Assembly (NCBI GenBank): GCA_963791635.1
Contig: CAWBTC010000005.1
Coordinates: forward strand, 1,116,001-1,180,000
Length of the DNA stretch: 64,000 nucleotides
Origin: VFMC01 sp963791635
Lineage (GTDB): Bacteria > Actinomycetota > Acidimicrobiia > Acidimicrobiales > Ilumatobacteraceae
Direction: 5' to 3'
In this document: one piece after another, positions 44,957-54,726 of the stretch
How the letters are laid out: the number at the start of each line of letters is the position of its first letter
Position numbering within the stretch: the first letter of the stretch is position 1
Notes under the pieces: model-generated
What the model was told of the DNA's origin: nothing
The model's database searches: none
Seen by the model: only the letters and a program-made list of their open reading frames with translations
Program-made: the position numbers and the translations under genes

Positions 44957-45787
44957 TTACCGGGACCGTGCGGCCAGCTCCCGAAGGGCTGCCGCACGCA
45001 TCACGCCGGTGTCGGGCGGCCACCCGAGCCAGAGCTGCTGCTGGAGGGCCGCCTGGTGCACGAGCATCCCGAGACCGTCGACCGGCGTGGCACCGACCTC
45101 GCGGGCCGCAGCGAGCAGCGCCGTCTCCATCGGGTGGTAGACCAGGTCGGCCACGGTCTGTCCGGCACGCAGCAGCGCTGGATCGAACGGCATCTCCTCG
45201 GTGGCCATGCCCACCGACGTCGCATTCACCACGACGTGGGCTGTCGAGATGTCCGACGGTTCCCCCACCCGGCCAGCCGCACCTGCGAGAGCTGCTGCTC
45301 GGGCTGCGCGGTCGGCCGAGCGGTTCACCACGATCACCGACGCTGCCCCGGCGCGCGCAACCGCGTCGATCACGGCCCGGGCGGCGGCGCCAGCGCCGAG
45401 CACCACGACCAGCCGATCGGTCACGTCCACCCCTGCCTCGGCCAGCGACGCCACGAACCCTGCGCCATCGGTGCTGTAGCCCTTGAGCCGACCCTCGTCA
45501 GTGCGCGCCACCGTGTTCACGCTGTGCAATGCAGCAGCAGCTGGATCGAGCTCGTCGACGTGATCGGCGACGTCTTCCTTGTGGGGCATCGTGACGGACA
45601 GACCGCCGAGGCCGAGTGTCCGCATCGCGTCGAGTGCTCGTCCCGCGTCTCCCGGGGCGACGTCGAACGCGGTGTACACCCAGTCGGCGCCCGCTGCGGC
45701 GAAGGCCGCGTTGTGCAACGCTGGCGACAGGCTGTGCGCGATCGGCGAACCGATGACCGCCGCCACCGTGGTGGCGCCGGTGATCAC
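44957..45787 (-). CDS. aroE: Shikimate dehydrogenase
   Basis: NADP-dependent reduction of 3-dehydroshikimate. The 276 residues show GSPIAHSLSPALHNAAF (shikimate site), LSVTMPHKEDV (catalytic Lys), ALHSVNTV, YSTDGAGFVASL, the NADP-binding VVVLGAGAAARAVIDAVARAG and the C-terminal GLGMLVHQAALQ. GTG 45787 overlaps the mltG stop (GTGA). Confidence 0.95.
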   Translation of the reverse strand: MITGATTVAAVIGSPIAHSLSPALHNAAFAAAGADWVYTAFDVAPGDAGRALDAMRTLGLGGLSVTMPHKEDVADHVDELDPAAAALHSVNTVARTDEGRLKGYSTDGAGFVASLAEAGVDVTDRLVVVLGAGAAARAVIDAVARAGAASVIVVNRSADRAARAAALAGAAGRVGEPSDISTAHVVVNATSVGMATEEMPFDPALLRAGQTVADLVYHPMETALLAAAREVGATPVDGLGMLVHQAALQQQLWLGWPPDTGVMRAAALRELAARSR

Positions 45788-46989
45788 AGCAGGCCCGCCT
45801 CGAGCGCCTTCTGGACGTTCGCCTCGTGATCGGCGAGGGTGACCGCGAACGCGTGACCACCGTCTTCGTCGGCGAGCACGTAGTACAGCCAGAGGCACTG
45901 GGCCTTGCGGACCTCTTCGGGGAGTTGCTGGCACTCGACGCCACCCTCGGGCGGGTTGGGCGCTGGGTTCAGCACCGCCTCGATCGAGGCGCGGCCAGGG
46001 TTCGCGATCGGCGTGGGTGGCAACCCGGTGTGCAGGTACGTGTTGTACGGCGTGTCGAGCGCCTTGAGCTCGGCGAAGGGCCGGTTCTGATCCTGCTGGT
46101 AGTAGAGCGTGGCGTCGATCTGGAGCGGCATCGGCTCGGGCAGCCGGAGCCGGTTGAGGATCACGCGGGCGATCATCGCCCGGTCCGCTTCTACTTTCGC
46201 CTCGCGTTCCACCATCGACGCGACGACCAGCACCTGGTATGCGGTGAGCGCCTGTTCGTACCCCTTGACGACGATGTCCTCCTGGCGACCGACGCGCTCC
46301 ATCAGCGCCACCATGCGCTCGATCACCTGGGCCGGGGTCTCTCCGTTGGACACCTGATAGGTGTCGGGGAACAACAGACCTTCGAGGCTGGTGGCTCCCT
46401 CGGGTTGCCACTCCGAACGAATGCTGCCGTCGGTCGCAGCGGTGATGAAGTCGCTCATCAGCAGACGCGGCATGCGCTCGCTCAACCGCTGCGCCATCCG
46501 GTCGACGGTGAAGCCCTCCGGAAACGTGACCGACGTGTAGGTCTGTTCGGGCGGGGTGCTGAGCACCTGCATCAGGTTGCCCATGTGATCACGCGGGCGG
46601 AGGCGGTAGTAGCCGGTTGTGAGCTCGAGCCCGCCCTGGCGCTCGACGTACCAGCGGAACACTCGGGCGTTGGTGATGAATCCCTCGTTCTGCAACCGCA
46701 CGCTGAGGGTCTCGACCGTCTCGCCCTCGTCGACGGTGAAGTTCACTGCGGCCTCCGGATCACCGGACGGGTTGATCTGCTGCAGGTACCACCAGCCGAC
46801 AGACCCCGCCACGAGCACCGTCACCGTGCTGATCGCGAGCAGCGAGTAGGCCAGCCACTTCAACGGCCGACGGTTCTTCCGCGAGCGCTCGATGACGATG
46901 GCATCGGTCGAGTCGGCGTCGTCCCACGGGTCGCGCTTCCACTCCGTCGCCACGCGCTTGTCGCGCAGGTCGTCGAGCTGCAAGCCCAT
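45784..46989 (-). CDS. mltG: Endolytic murein transglycosylase MltG (YceG)
   Basis: Membrane-anchored lytic transglycosylase that cuts nascent glycan strands. The cytosolic ~45 residues are followed by one transmembrane helix (WLAYSLLAISTVTVLVAGSVGWWYL), a LysM-like segment and the YceG domain with LEGLLFPDTYQV, SMVEREAKVEADR (catalytic Glu) and LQIDATLYY; DTPYNTYLHTGLPPTPIANPG is typical. Length 401 residues. The ATG overlaps the ruvX stop as TGATG; alaS-ruvX-mltG-aroE is the standard order. Confidence 0.95.
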   Translation of the reverse strand: MGLQLDDLRDKRVATEWKRDPWDDADSTDAIVIERSRKNRRPLKWLAYSLLAISTVTVLVAGSVGWWYLQQINPSGDPEAAVNFTVDEGETVETLSVRLQNEGFITNARVFRWYVERQGGLELTTGYYRLRPRDHMGNLMQVLSTPPEQTYTSVTFPEGFTVDRMAQRLSERMPRLLMSDFITAATDGSIRSEWQPEGATSLEGLLFPDTYQVSNGETPAQVIERMVALMERVGRQEDIVVKGYEQALTAYQVLVVASMVEREAKVEADRAMIARVILNRLRLPEPMPLQIDATLYYQQDQNRPFAELKALDTPYNTYLHTGLPPTPIANPGRASIEAVLNPAPNPPEGGVECQQLPEEVRKAQCLWLYYVLADEDGGHAFAVTLADHEANVQKALEAGLL

Positions 46990-47429
46990 CAAGCGTCCCA
47001 CCGGTGCGCACCACGGGCGTCGAGCCAGTTCTGCAGCATCACCGCTGCGGCGACCTTGTCGACCACCTTGCGTCGCGCCTGAGCGTTCATCTTGAACTCC
47101 ATCAGCGCGGCCTCTGCCGTCACGGTGGTGCGACGCTCGTCGTAGGTTTCCACGGGCACGCCGACCACGGTAGCCAACGCCTCGGCCTCGGCGATGGCAG
47201 CCTTCGCCGCCGGCCCGACCGAGCCATTCATGTTCAACGGGAGACCGACCACGACGACATCGGCTTCTTCTTCGGCGACGAGCGCGGCGATGCGCCGATG
47301 ATCTGTCGCCTTGCTCCCCGAACGGGGCACCATGGTCAGCGGTGACGCGATCGTGCCGCTGCGGTCGCTGACCGCGATGCCGATCCGCTTCGATCCGAGA
47401 TCGACGCCGAGCGCACGGACCGGTGACAC
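46989..47429 (-). CDS. ruvX: YqgF/RuvX family putative nuclease (16S rRNA processing/Holliday junction type)
   Basis: RNase H-fold protein of 146 residues with ALGVDLGSKRIGIAVSD (first catalytic Asp), DVVVVGLPLNMNGSVG, YDERRTTVTAE and KVVDKVAAAVMLQNWLD (last Asp). Family members act in pre-16S rRNA 5'-end maturation. Start GTG 47429 is 2 nt after the alaS stop. Confidence 0.94.
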   Translation of the reverse strand: MSPVRALGVDLGSKRIGIAVSDRSGTIASPLTMVPRSGSKATDHRRIAALVAEEEADVVVVGLPLNMNGSVGPAAKAAIAEAEALATVVGVPVETYDERRTTVTAEAALMEFKMNAQARRKVVDKVAAAVMLQNWLDARGAHRWDA

Positions 47430-47431
47430 GC

Positions 47432-50044
47432 TCAGGTGGTGGCCGCGACCTTCGCGATGCGGAGCGCCTCGTCGATGCCGGCGGCGTTCTTGCCGCCGGC
47501 CGTGGCCACGTCACCCTTGCCGCCGCCGCCACCGCCGACGGCCTTGGCCGCGTCCTTGATCAGCTCGCCGGCGACCTTGCCCGCCGACGCGGTGACCGCG
47601 CTGACGAGCGAGACGCCGCCGGTGTCGCTGATGCCGACCAGTACGACGATCTCGACGCTCGACTGCTGGCGGATTGCGATGGCGAGCTCGCGCAGGTCGC
47701 CTGGGGCCAGCCCGTCGACGCGCTCGACCACGACACCGCCCTCGGCGGCGTCGGCCAACTCGCCCGCCCGACCGGTGGCGAGCTGGGCGCGCAGCGCCTT
47801 GACCTCGTCCTGCAGGCCTTTGATCTCGTCGAGGCGACGCTGCACGCCGCCGACGAGGTCGTCGGTGCTGGCGCCCACGAGGCGGGCGACGTCGGTGATG
47901 ACGTGTTCGTCGCGCTGCAGCAACGCGAGCGTGTTCGCCCCCGTGACCGCCTCGATGCGGCGCAGGTTCGAGCCGATCGAGCTCTCGTTGACGACCTTCA
48001 CGATGCCGATGTCGCCGGTGGCCTTCACGTGCGTGCCGCCGCACAGCTCGATCGAGCTGCCGGCCTCGAGGACGCGGACGATGTCGCCGTACTTGTCGCC
48101 GAAGAACGCCATCGCACCCATCGCGAGCGCCTCGTCCTTGGTGGTCTCGAACGCCCTCGCCGGCGCGTTCGCCAGCGTCTCGGCGTTCACGATCGCCTCG
48201 ATTCGGGAGATCTCCTCGTCTGACACCGGGGCGTAATGACTGAAGTCGAAGCGGAGGCGATCGGGACCGACGAGCGAACCGGCCTGCTTGACGTGCTCGC
48301 CGAGCACCATCCGCAGCGCGTGGTGCAGCAGGTGCGTGCCGGTGTGGTTGCGGCGCGTGGCATCTCGACGCTCGACGTCGATCGTGGCGGTCGCGTTGGC
48401 GCCGGCGACCATCTCGCCGCTCAACACCTTGGCCACGTGGCGGCGCAGCCCGGGCAGGGCGAACGTGGTGTCGATGACCTCGGCGATGCCGGTGTCGGCG
48501 TTGATGGTGCCGCTGTCGCCGACCTGGCCGCCGCTCTCGGCGTAGAACGGGCTGCGATCGAGGAACACCTCGACGGTGCCTTCGTCGGCGCCCGGGAGCA
48601 CCGCGAGCACGCGCGCCTCGGTGCTGTCGTGGGTGTAGCCGACGAACTCGGTCGTGCCGAACTGCTCCACCACCTCGCGATACGCCGCCATCCGTTCGTC
48701 GCCGACGGCAGCGCCCTTGCGGGCAGCCTTGGCCCGCTCACGCTGGGCCTGCATCTCGGCGTCGAAGCCCTCACCGTCGACAGCCACACCGCGCTCGTTC
48801 GCGATCTCCTCGGTGAGCTCGAGCGGGAAACCGTAGGTGTCGTGCAGCGTGAACGCGGTCGTGCCCGGCAGTTTCGAGGGGTTCGAGACGAGCTCGTCCT
48901 CGAGGATCGCGAGACCGGTCTTCAGGGTCTGACGAAAGCGCTCTTCTTCACGGGTGAGCACCCCGACGATGAAGTCGCGTTGCTTGGCGACGTCGGGATA
49001 GGCGTTGCTCATCACGTCGATCGCAGTCTCCACGAGCGACGGCATCACGAGCTTCTCGGTCCCGAGCAGGTAGGCATAGCGCACGGCGCGACGGATGATG
49101 CGGCGCAGCACATAGCCACGGTTCTCGTTGCTCGGGAAGACGCCGTCGGCGACGAGCATGGTGCTGCTGCGGGCGTGTTCGGCGAGCACCCTCATCGCGA
49201 AGCTGTCGCGATCGTCGTAGTCACCCGAGGTGTACGACTTGCCGGTGAGGCTGCAGGCCTGGTCGATGAGCGGCATCAACAGGTCGGTTTCCCACACCGC
49301 GTCGACGTCCTGCAGGACGCACAGGATGCGTTCGAGGCCGGCGCCCGTGTCGATCGACGGCTTGGGCAACGGAGTACGTGTGCCGTCCGCGGCCTGGTTG
49401 AACTGCATGAACACGAGGTTGTAGAGCTCCATGAACCGCTCGCCGGCCGTGTCCGCGAGCGGGCCGCCCTCGGGGCCGAACGCCGGACCGCGGTCGAAGT
49501 GGATCTCGCTGCACGGACCGCACGGACCGGTCTCGCCCATCTGCCAGAAGTTGTCCTTGTCGCCGAGACGCTGAATGCGCGACATCGGCACACCCACCTG
49601 TTCGTGCCAGATCGCCTCGGCATCGTCGTCGCTGTCGTGAACCGTGACCCACAGCCGGTCACCGTCGAGGCCGAAGGCGTTGGTCACGAGGTCCCACGCC
49701 CACGGGATCGCGTCGGTCTTGAAGTAGTCACCGAAGCTGAAGTTGCCGAGCATCTCGAAGAACACGAGGTGACGTGAGGTCCGACCCACGTCGTCGAGGT
49801 CGTTGTGCTTGCCGCCGGCGCGGGCGCACTTCTGCGACGTGACGGCGCGACGGAACGGCGGTGTCTCGTCGCCGACGAAGTACGGCTTGAACGGCACCAT
49901 GCCTGCCACCGTGAACAGCAACGTCGGATCGTGCGGGATCAGGCTCGCCGATGGCACCACCTGGTGACCGCGGTCGGCAAAGAAGCCCGTGAACGCAGAA
50001 CGGAGCTCGTCAGCGTTGCGGGGTGTCGACAAGGGGGTGCTCAT
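47432..50044 (-). CDS. alaS: Alanyl-tRNA synthetase
   Basis: Charges tRNA-Ala; 870 residues, normal. The class II core includes FTVAGMVPFKPYFVG, RAVTSQKCARAGGKHNDLDDVGRTSRHLVFFEMLGNFSFGDYFK and GETGPCGPCSEIHFD; the editing domain has HTGTHLLHHAL and SSIELCGGTHVKATGDIG with the zinc ligands; the C-terminal DHHA1 domain ends GGGGGGKGDVATAGGKN. It is first in the alaS-ruvX-mltG-aroE-C-K-B run and divergent from the Cys-rich protein gene. Confidence 0.97.
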   Translation of the reverse strand: MSTPLSTPRNADELRSAFTGFFADRGHQVVPSASLIPHDPTLLFTVAGMVPFKPYFVGDETPPFRRAVTSQKCARAGGKHNDLDDVGRTSRHLVFFEMLGNFSFGDYFKTDAIPWAWDLVTNAFGLDGDRLWVTVHDSDDDAEAIWHEQVGVPMSRIQRLGDKDNFWQMGETGPCGPCSEIHFDRGPAFGPEGGPLADTAGERFMELYNLVFMQFNQAADGTRTPLPKPSIDTGAGLERILCVLQDVDAVWETDLLMPLIDQACSLTGKSYTSGDYDDRDSFAMRVLAEHARSSTMLVADGVFPSNENRGYVLRRIIRRAVRYAYLLGTEKLVMPSLVETAIDVMSNAYPDVAKQRDFIVGVLTREEERFRQTLKTGLAILEDELVSNPSKLPGTTAFTLHDTYGFPLELTEEIANERGVAVDGEGFDAEMQAQRERAKAARKGAAVGDERMAAYREVVEQFGTTEFVGYTHDSTEARVLAVLPGADEGTVEVFLDRSPFYAESGGQVGDSGTINADTGIAEVIDTTFALPGLRRHVAKVLSGEMVAGANATATIDVERRDATRRNHTGTHLLHHALRMVLGEHVKQAGSLVGPDRLRFDFSHYAPVSDEEISRIEAIVNAETLANAPARAFETTKDEALAMGAMAFFGDKYGDIVRVLEAGSSIELCGGTHVKATGDIGIVKVVNESSIGSNLRRIEAVTGANTLALLQRDEHVITDVARLVGASTDDLVGGVQRRLDEIKGLQDEVKALRAQLATGRAGELADAAEGGVVVERVDGLAPGDLRELAIAIRQQSSVEIVVLVGISDTGGVSLVSAVTASAGKVAGELIKDAAKAVGGGGGGKGDVATAGGKNAAGIDEALRIAKVAATT

Positions 50045-50068
50045 GCAGCAAGGAGCCTACCGAGGCCC

Positions 50069-50074
50069 TACATT
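50069..50074 (+). promoter_or_regulatory. Candidate leaderless -10 box of the Cys-rich protein gene
   Basis: TACATT, then 7 nt and GTG 50082. On the other strand TAGGCT lies 9 nt before the alaS ATG, so the short gap holds two back-to-back candidate promoters. Confidence 0.5.
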
Positions 50075-50081
50075 CGCTGTC

Positions 50082-50843
50082 GTGCCACTTCCTCCTGCCC
50101 GCGACCCACTGGATCCGCACGAATGGATCAGCTTCGACGACCGCACCGAGAAGCGGACCTGGCTCATCGACGCCACGTTCCTGCGGTCCAGCTGGAGTTG
50201 CATCTTCGGCAGTGGCTGCAAGGGTGTGCTCGACGCGGATGCGTCGGAGATGGTGCAGGGCTGCTGCAGCTACGGCGCCCACTTCGTCGACGACGACGAC
50301 GTTCAGACGGTGGTCCGCGCGGTCGTGAAGCTGACGCCGAAGAACTGGCAGTATGCGAAGAAGGCGAAGACCAAGGGCTTCCTCGACGCCGACGACGACG
50401 GTGAGACCGTCACCCGGTTGGTGGCTGACGCGTGCATCTTCCTCAACCGCCCGGGCTTCGATGGAGGGCCTGGGTGCGCGCTCCACCGTGCAGCTCTCGA
50501 GGCCGGCGAGCGACCGATGGACTGGAAGCCGAACGTGTGCTGGCAACTGCCCCTGCGGCTCGACCACCACACCGACGACCAAGGTCATGTCACGAGCACG
50601 TTGCGAGAGTGGAAGCGGCGCGACTGGGGTCCGGGCGGCGAAGAGTTCCACTGGTGGTGCACCGAGAGCGACGACGCCTTCGTCGCCCCTTCCGACACCT
50701 CGCACCGCAAGGTGCCGGTGTACGAGTACCTGCGCGACGAGATCGTCGGCATGGTCGGCCAGGAGGTCTACGACCAGCTCCTCCCGCTGCTCACCCGCCC
50801 GAAGTGGACACCGCTCCCGCACCCTGCGGTGCGCAAGCGGTGA
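50082..50843 (+). CDS. Conserved cysteine-rich protein, possible metal-binding
   Basis: A 253-residue cytosolic protein without signal or transmembrane segment. Cysteines are grouped as WSCIFGSGCKGVL, GCCSYGAHF, ACIFLN and GPGCALH, followed by a His-rich stretch (LRLDHHTDDQGH) and FHWWCTESDDAF. The pattern resembles zinc/iron-chelating CxnCC proteins (YkgJ-like group) but I do not recognise the family with certainty. The GTG start is set by TACATT 7 nt upstream; an in-frame ATG at 50043 would overlap alaS. It is convergent with typA. Confidence 0.65.
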   Translation: MPLPPARDPLDPHEWISFDDRTEKRTWLIDATFLRSSWSCIFGSGCKGVLDADASEMVQGCCSYGAHFVDDDDVQTVVRAVVKLTPKNWQYAKKAKTKGFLDADDDGETVTRLVADACIFLNRPGFDGGPGCALHRAALEAGERPMDWKPNVCWQLPLRLDHHTDDQGHVTSTLREWKRRDWGPGGEEFHWWCTESDDAFVAPSDTSHRKVPVYEYLRDEIVGMVGQEVYDQLLPLLTRPKWTPLPHPAVRKR

Positions 50844-50889
50844 TCTCCGCGAGCTGAACCAAGACGCTGAGGCGGCGCCGAGGCCCCCG

Positions 50890-50906
50890 TCGAATCAGAC
50901 GGATCA
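50890..50906 (-). repeat. 9-bp tandem repeat at the typA stop
   Basis: On the minus strand the last codons and stop TCCGTCTGA are followed at once by a second TCCGTCTGA. This is the smallest example of the stop-proximal repeats seen across the window. Confidence 0.6.
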
Positions 50907-52745
50907 GACGGAGGCGGGGACCTTCTTGTTGGCCTTGCGGCGCTCCTCGAGGCCGAGGTAGCGCTTGCGGACGCGAATGCTCTTCGGTGTCACCTCGACG
51001 AGCTCGTCGTCGGAGATCCATTCGATCGCGGTCTCCAGCGTGTGGATCTTCGGCGACGGAAGCTTCACCGCGTCGTCGTGGCTGTGCGTGCGGATGTTGT
51101 TCTTCTCCTTGGGCCGCACGCAGTTGACCACCAGCTCGTCCTCACGTGCGCACTCGCCGATGACCATGCCCTCGTACACCGCCTCGCCCGGATGGACGAA
51201 GAACCCTCCGCTCAGCTGCAGCTTGTCCATCGCGTACCCAGTGGTGACGCCCATGCGGTCGCTCACCATTGCGCCACCACGGCTGTCGGGCATGTCGCCC
51301 GCCCACGGCATCCAGCCCAGGTGGTGCTGGTGCAGCAAGGCCGTGCCACGGGTCGCGGTCATCAGCAGCGACCGGAAGCCGATGAGGCCGCGGCTCGGAC
51401 ATTCGAACGTGACGATCGTGCGGCCGGCATCGCCGGGGCGGAGGTCGGTGACCCTGCCCTTGCGCGGAGCGAGCTCCTGGGTGACCGTGCCGACATGCTC
51501 ATCAGGAACGTCGCAGACGCCGCGCTCCTGTGGTTCGAAGCGCTTGCCGTTGACTTCTTTGGTGATCACCTGCGGGCGGCTCACCTGCAGCTCGTAACCC
51601 TCACGCCGCATCGACTCGATCAGCACGGCGAGCTGGAGCTCACCACGCCCGGCGACCTCGATCACGTCGGGCGAACCCGTCTCGAACAGCTTGATCGAGA
51701 CGTTGCCGAGCAGCTCTTTCCGCAGACGGTCCACGAGGTGTCGGCTCGTGAGGTACTTGCCTTCCCTGCCAGCCATCGGCGAGGTGTTCACACCGAAGGT
51801 CATCCGCAGCACCGGCTCGTCGACGACCAACCGGGGCAAGGCGACCGGATCCTCGACCGAGGCGATCGTGTCACCGATCTCCACCTCCGGGAACCCGGCC
51901 ATCACGAACAAGTCGCCGGCCGACAGCTCGTCGGCCTCGTTGCGGCTCACACCATCGAAGGCCATGAGCTGTGCGAGGCGACGCTTGAGCGGTGGCTGCC
52001 CTTCGGCGAACTCCTCCTCGAGCAGGGCGACGGTCTCGCCACGACGCATCACGCCGTTGACGACGCGACCGATGGCGAGCCGTCCGAGGTACTCACTCGC
52101 GTCGAGTTGGGTGACCATTGCCTGCAACGGCTTGGAGGGATCGCCCTCGGGAGCGGGGATCGCCTCGAGGATCGTGTCGAGCAGTGCCGACAGGTCGGCA
52201 TCGTCGTCGGGCATGCCGATGCCGCGCATCGCCCTGCCGTCACGGGCGACAGCAGAGATGATCTCGAAGTCGATGTGCTCGTCGCCGGCGTCGAGGTCGA
52301 TGAAGAGCTGGTACACCTCGTCGAGGACCTCGTCCGGACGGGCGTCCTGGCGGTCGACCTTGTTGATGATCACGATCGCCGGCAGGTTCTTCGCCAGCGC
52401 CTTTTGCAGCACGTATCGAGTCTGCGGGAGCGGTCCCTCCGCGGCATCGACGAGCAGCAGCACGCCGTCCACCATGGTGAGCGCTCGTTCGACCTCGCCA
52501 CCGAAGTCGGCGTGGCCCGGCGTGTCGACCAAGTTGATCTTGGTGCCCTTCCAGGTGATCGATGCGGCCTTGGCGAGGATGGTGATCCCACGCTCACGCT
52601 CTTGGTCGTTGGAGTCCATCACTCGATCGACCACCGCTTGGTGGGCAGCGAAGGTTCCGGTGGCACGCAGCAGCGCGTCGACGAGCGTGGTCTTGCCGTG
52701 GTCGACGTGGGCTACGAGCGCGACATTACGAATAGCAGTGCTCAT
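50904..52745 (-). CDS. typA: Translational GTPase TypA/BipA
   Basis: Ribosome-binding GTPase involved in 50S assembly and stress adaptation. The 613 residues carry G1 AHVDHGKTTLVDALL, the switch RERGITILAK, G3 DTPGHADFGGEVER, G4 INKVDRQDA, then domain II/III and the BipA-specific C terminus (RPKEKNNIRTHSHDDAVKLPSP, DELVEVTPKSIRVRKRYL). AGGGA lies 3-4 nt before the ATG. It is single, with the acidic small protein gene just upstream. Confidence 0.96.
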   Translation of the reverse strand: MSTAIRNVALVAHVDHGKTTLVDALLRATGTFAAHQAVVDRVMDSNDQERERGITILAKAASITWKGTKINLVDTPGHADFGGEVERALTMVDGVLLLVDAAEGPLPQTRYVLQKALAKNLPAIVIINKVDRQDARPDEVLDEVYQLFIDLDAGDEHIDFEIISAVARDGRAMRGIGMPDDDADLSALLDTILEAIPAPEGDPSKPLQAMVTQLDASEYLGRLAIGRVVNGVMRRGETVALLEEEFAEGQPPLKRRLAQLMAFDGVSRNEADELSAGDLFVMAGFPEVEIGDTIASVEDPVALPRLVVDEPVLRMTFGVNTSPMAGREGKYLTSRHLVDRLRKELLGNVSIKLFETGSPDVIEVAGRGELQLAVLIESMRREGYELQVSRPQVITKEVNGKRFEPQERGVCDVPDEHVGTVTQELAPRKGRVTDLRPGDAGRTIVTFECPSRGLIGFRSLLMTATRGTALLHQHHLGWMPWAGDMPDSRGGAMVSDRMGVTTGYAMDKLQLSGGFFVHPGEAVYEGMVIGECAREDELVVNCVRPKEKNNIRTHSHDDAVKLPSPKIHTLETAIEWISDDELVEVTPKSIRVRKRYLGLEERRKANKKVPASV

Positions 52746-52811
52746 GATTCCCTGGGGGTCGGGTCTTCCTGGTGTGGTGACGGCTCGCCGTGCGGGCGCG
52801 CCAGTGGGAAG

Positions 52812-53012
52812 TCAGTCGTCGTCGGATTCGTCGTCCGACTCGTCGTCGTCCTCATCGAACGAGACGCCGTACTTTTCAGCAAGCGCCGCGTACTCGTCGT
52901 CTTGAGTACTCTCCCGGTGGCCATTGCCACCGAAGCCCAGATCAAATGCGCTGGGACCTGCTTGCTTGAGCTTGCGCGCTTCTTCGAAGCGGCGGTGACG
53001 ACCCTTCTTCAC
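52812..53012 (-). CDS. Small charged hypothetical protein
   Basis: A 66-residue protein starting with a basic helix (KKGRHRRFEEARKLKQ), a middle SAFDLGFGGNG segment, and an acidic Asp/Glu/Ser tail coded by repeated GAC/GAG codons. GGGAG lies 7 nt before GTG 53012 and TAGAGT further upstream could be a -10 box. Several actinobacteria encode such short basic-acidic proteins, but I do not recognise the family. It precedes typA by 66 bp. Confidence 0.6.
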   Translation of the reverse strand: MKKGRHRRFEEARKLKQAGPSAFDLGFGGNGHRESTQDDEYAALAEKYGVSFDEDDDESDDESDDD

Positions 53013-53100
53013 GGTAGGGCTCCCGAACTCTAGAGAACTGACATTGCGCCCCAGCCTATCCCCTGACCGACTCGTTCGGCGGGGATAGTCTGGCCGCCAC

Positions 53101-54681
53101 GTGAGCGCTCCTCCGAAGGCCGAATCGAACCCGAACACGCCGTCTGAGCTGGCACGCACCACCTGGTGGCAGCGCGCCGTCGTGTATCAGATCTATCCGC
53201 GGAGCTTCGCCGAGAGCACCCCTGCGTCCGGCCGGCCCGGCACCGGCATCGGCGATCTCCGTGGCATTTTGGAACATCTCGACCACTTGGAGTGGTTGGG
53301 GGTCGACGGGATCTGGCTCTCTCCGGTGTTCACCTCGCCGATGGCCGACTTCGGCTATGACGTGGCCGACTTCTGCGACATCGATCCCACCTTCGGCACC
53401 CTCGCCGCGTTCGACGAGCTCCTCGCCGCATGTCACGCCCGCGGGATGAAACTGGTGCTCGATTGGGTGCCCAACCACACCAGCACCGAACACCCCTGGT
53501 TCGTGGAGAGTCGATCGAGTCGGACGAACCCGAAGTCCGACTGGTACATCTGGCGCGACGCCCCACCGAACAACTGGAAGGCGTCGTTCCCGAGGGGCGA
53601 CAGCGCGTGGGAGTGGGACGGCACCCGGCAGCAGTACTACCTCAGGAGCTTCACCGCAGAGCAGGCAGACCTCGACTGGAACCACCCCGAGGTCGAGGCC
53701 GCGATGCTGGCCACCCTTCGGTTCTGGCTCGACCGGGGTGTCGACGGATTCCGCATGGACGTCGTCCACATGATCGGCAAGGACCTCGACGTCCAGGACC
53801 CGGAGGACGCCGTCGGCCGGTCGTGGTCACACGTGCCGTACAACGACGTCGAGATCACGCACGAGCGGCTTCGACGCATCCGGGCGGTGCTCGACGAGTA
53901 CCCGGGCCACCGAACCTCGGTCGGCGAGGTGTACCTGCTCGACGAGACAGCCGTCGCTCGGTACTACGGCGACGCCGACGAGCTGCACATGAGCTTCAAC
54001 TTCTCGTTCCTGTGGGCGCCCGCCGTGCCGGCCGAGCTGCGCACCCGCATCCGCCGCACCCTCGCCGTCCTCGATCCCCTCCACGCGTGGCCCACGTGGG
54101 TGCTCTCGAACCACGACGTGCCCCGCCATCGCGGCCGCCACGGCGGAGACGAGCAGGTGGCCCGGATGATGGCGATGATGCTGCTCACACTGCCCGGCAC
54201 ACCGTTTCTCTACCAGGGTGAGGAACTGGGCATGGTCGACGCCGAGATCCCTCCTGAGCGGGTGGTCGACCCCGGGCGCCGCGACGGATGCCGCTCCCCC
54301 ATCCCGTGGTCCGGTGACGACCTCCATGGATGGCATGCTCCCACCTGGTTGCCCTTCGGAGCTGATGCCGACATCCGCAACGTTGCCTCGCTGCGCGACG
54401 ATCCTGCCTCGATCCTCCACCTCTACCGCGACGTCATCCACCTCCGGCGGGTCACCGACGACCTGGTCACCGGCAGCTTCGAGCTGATCGATCTCGAACC
54501 CACAGACCACGTCCTCGCCTACCGTCGAGGCGACCACTGGTGGGTCGTGCTCAACTTCGGCGAGGCGGCAGTGACGCTGCCGGTCGAGCTCGAGATCGCA
54601 GCATCGGCAACGCCTGAGCTGGTGGGCGCGAGGGGACGCACGATCCCGCCGCACACCGCGGTGATCGCTCGGCTCATCTGA
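53101..54681 (+). CDS. Alpha-glucosidase (glycoside hydrolase family 13)
   Basis: Cytosolic alpha-1,4/1,6-glucosidase-type enzyme of 526 residues. It has WWQRAVVYQIYPRSF, LVLDWVPNHTS (region I), GFRMDVVHMI (nucleophile Asp), GEVYLLDE (acid/base Glu) and LSNHDVPRHRGRHG (transition-state Asp), all catalytic residues present. The QIYPRSF start and FLYQGEELGM are typical of oligo-1,6-glucosidase/maltase or trehalose-type members. There is no signal peptide. A start at GTG 53101 follows TAGTCT by 9 nt. Substrate not certain. Confidence 0.92.
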   Translation: MSAPPKAESNPNTPSELARTTWWQRAVVYQIYPRSFAESTPASGRPGTGIGDLRGILEHLDHLEWLGVDGIWLSPVFTSPMADFGYDVADFCDIDPTFGTLAAFDELLAACHARGMKLVLDWVPNHTSTEHPWFVESRSSRTNPKSDWYIWRDAPPNNWKASFPRGDSAWEWDGTRQQYYLRSFTAEQADLDWNHPEVEAAMLATLRFWLDRGVDGFRMDVVHMIGKDLDVQDPEDAVGRSWSHVPYNDVEITHERLRRIRAVLDEYPGHRTSVGEVYLLDETAVARYYGDADELHMSFNFSFLWAPAVPAELRTRIRRTLAVLDPLHAWPTWVLSNHDVPRHRGRHGGDEQVARMMAMMLLTLPGTPFLYQGEELGMVDAEIPPERVVDPGRRDGCRSPIPWSGDDLHGWHAPTWLPFGADADIRNVASLRDDPASILHLYRDVIHLRRVTDDLVTGSFELIDLEPTDHVLAYRRGDHWWVVLNFGEAAVTLPVELEIAASATPELVGARGRTIPPHTAVIARLI

Positions 54682-54726
54682 GCGCGCCTGCCCGTGCTGT
54701 GGACCTGGGATGGCACACTGTCCGCC

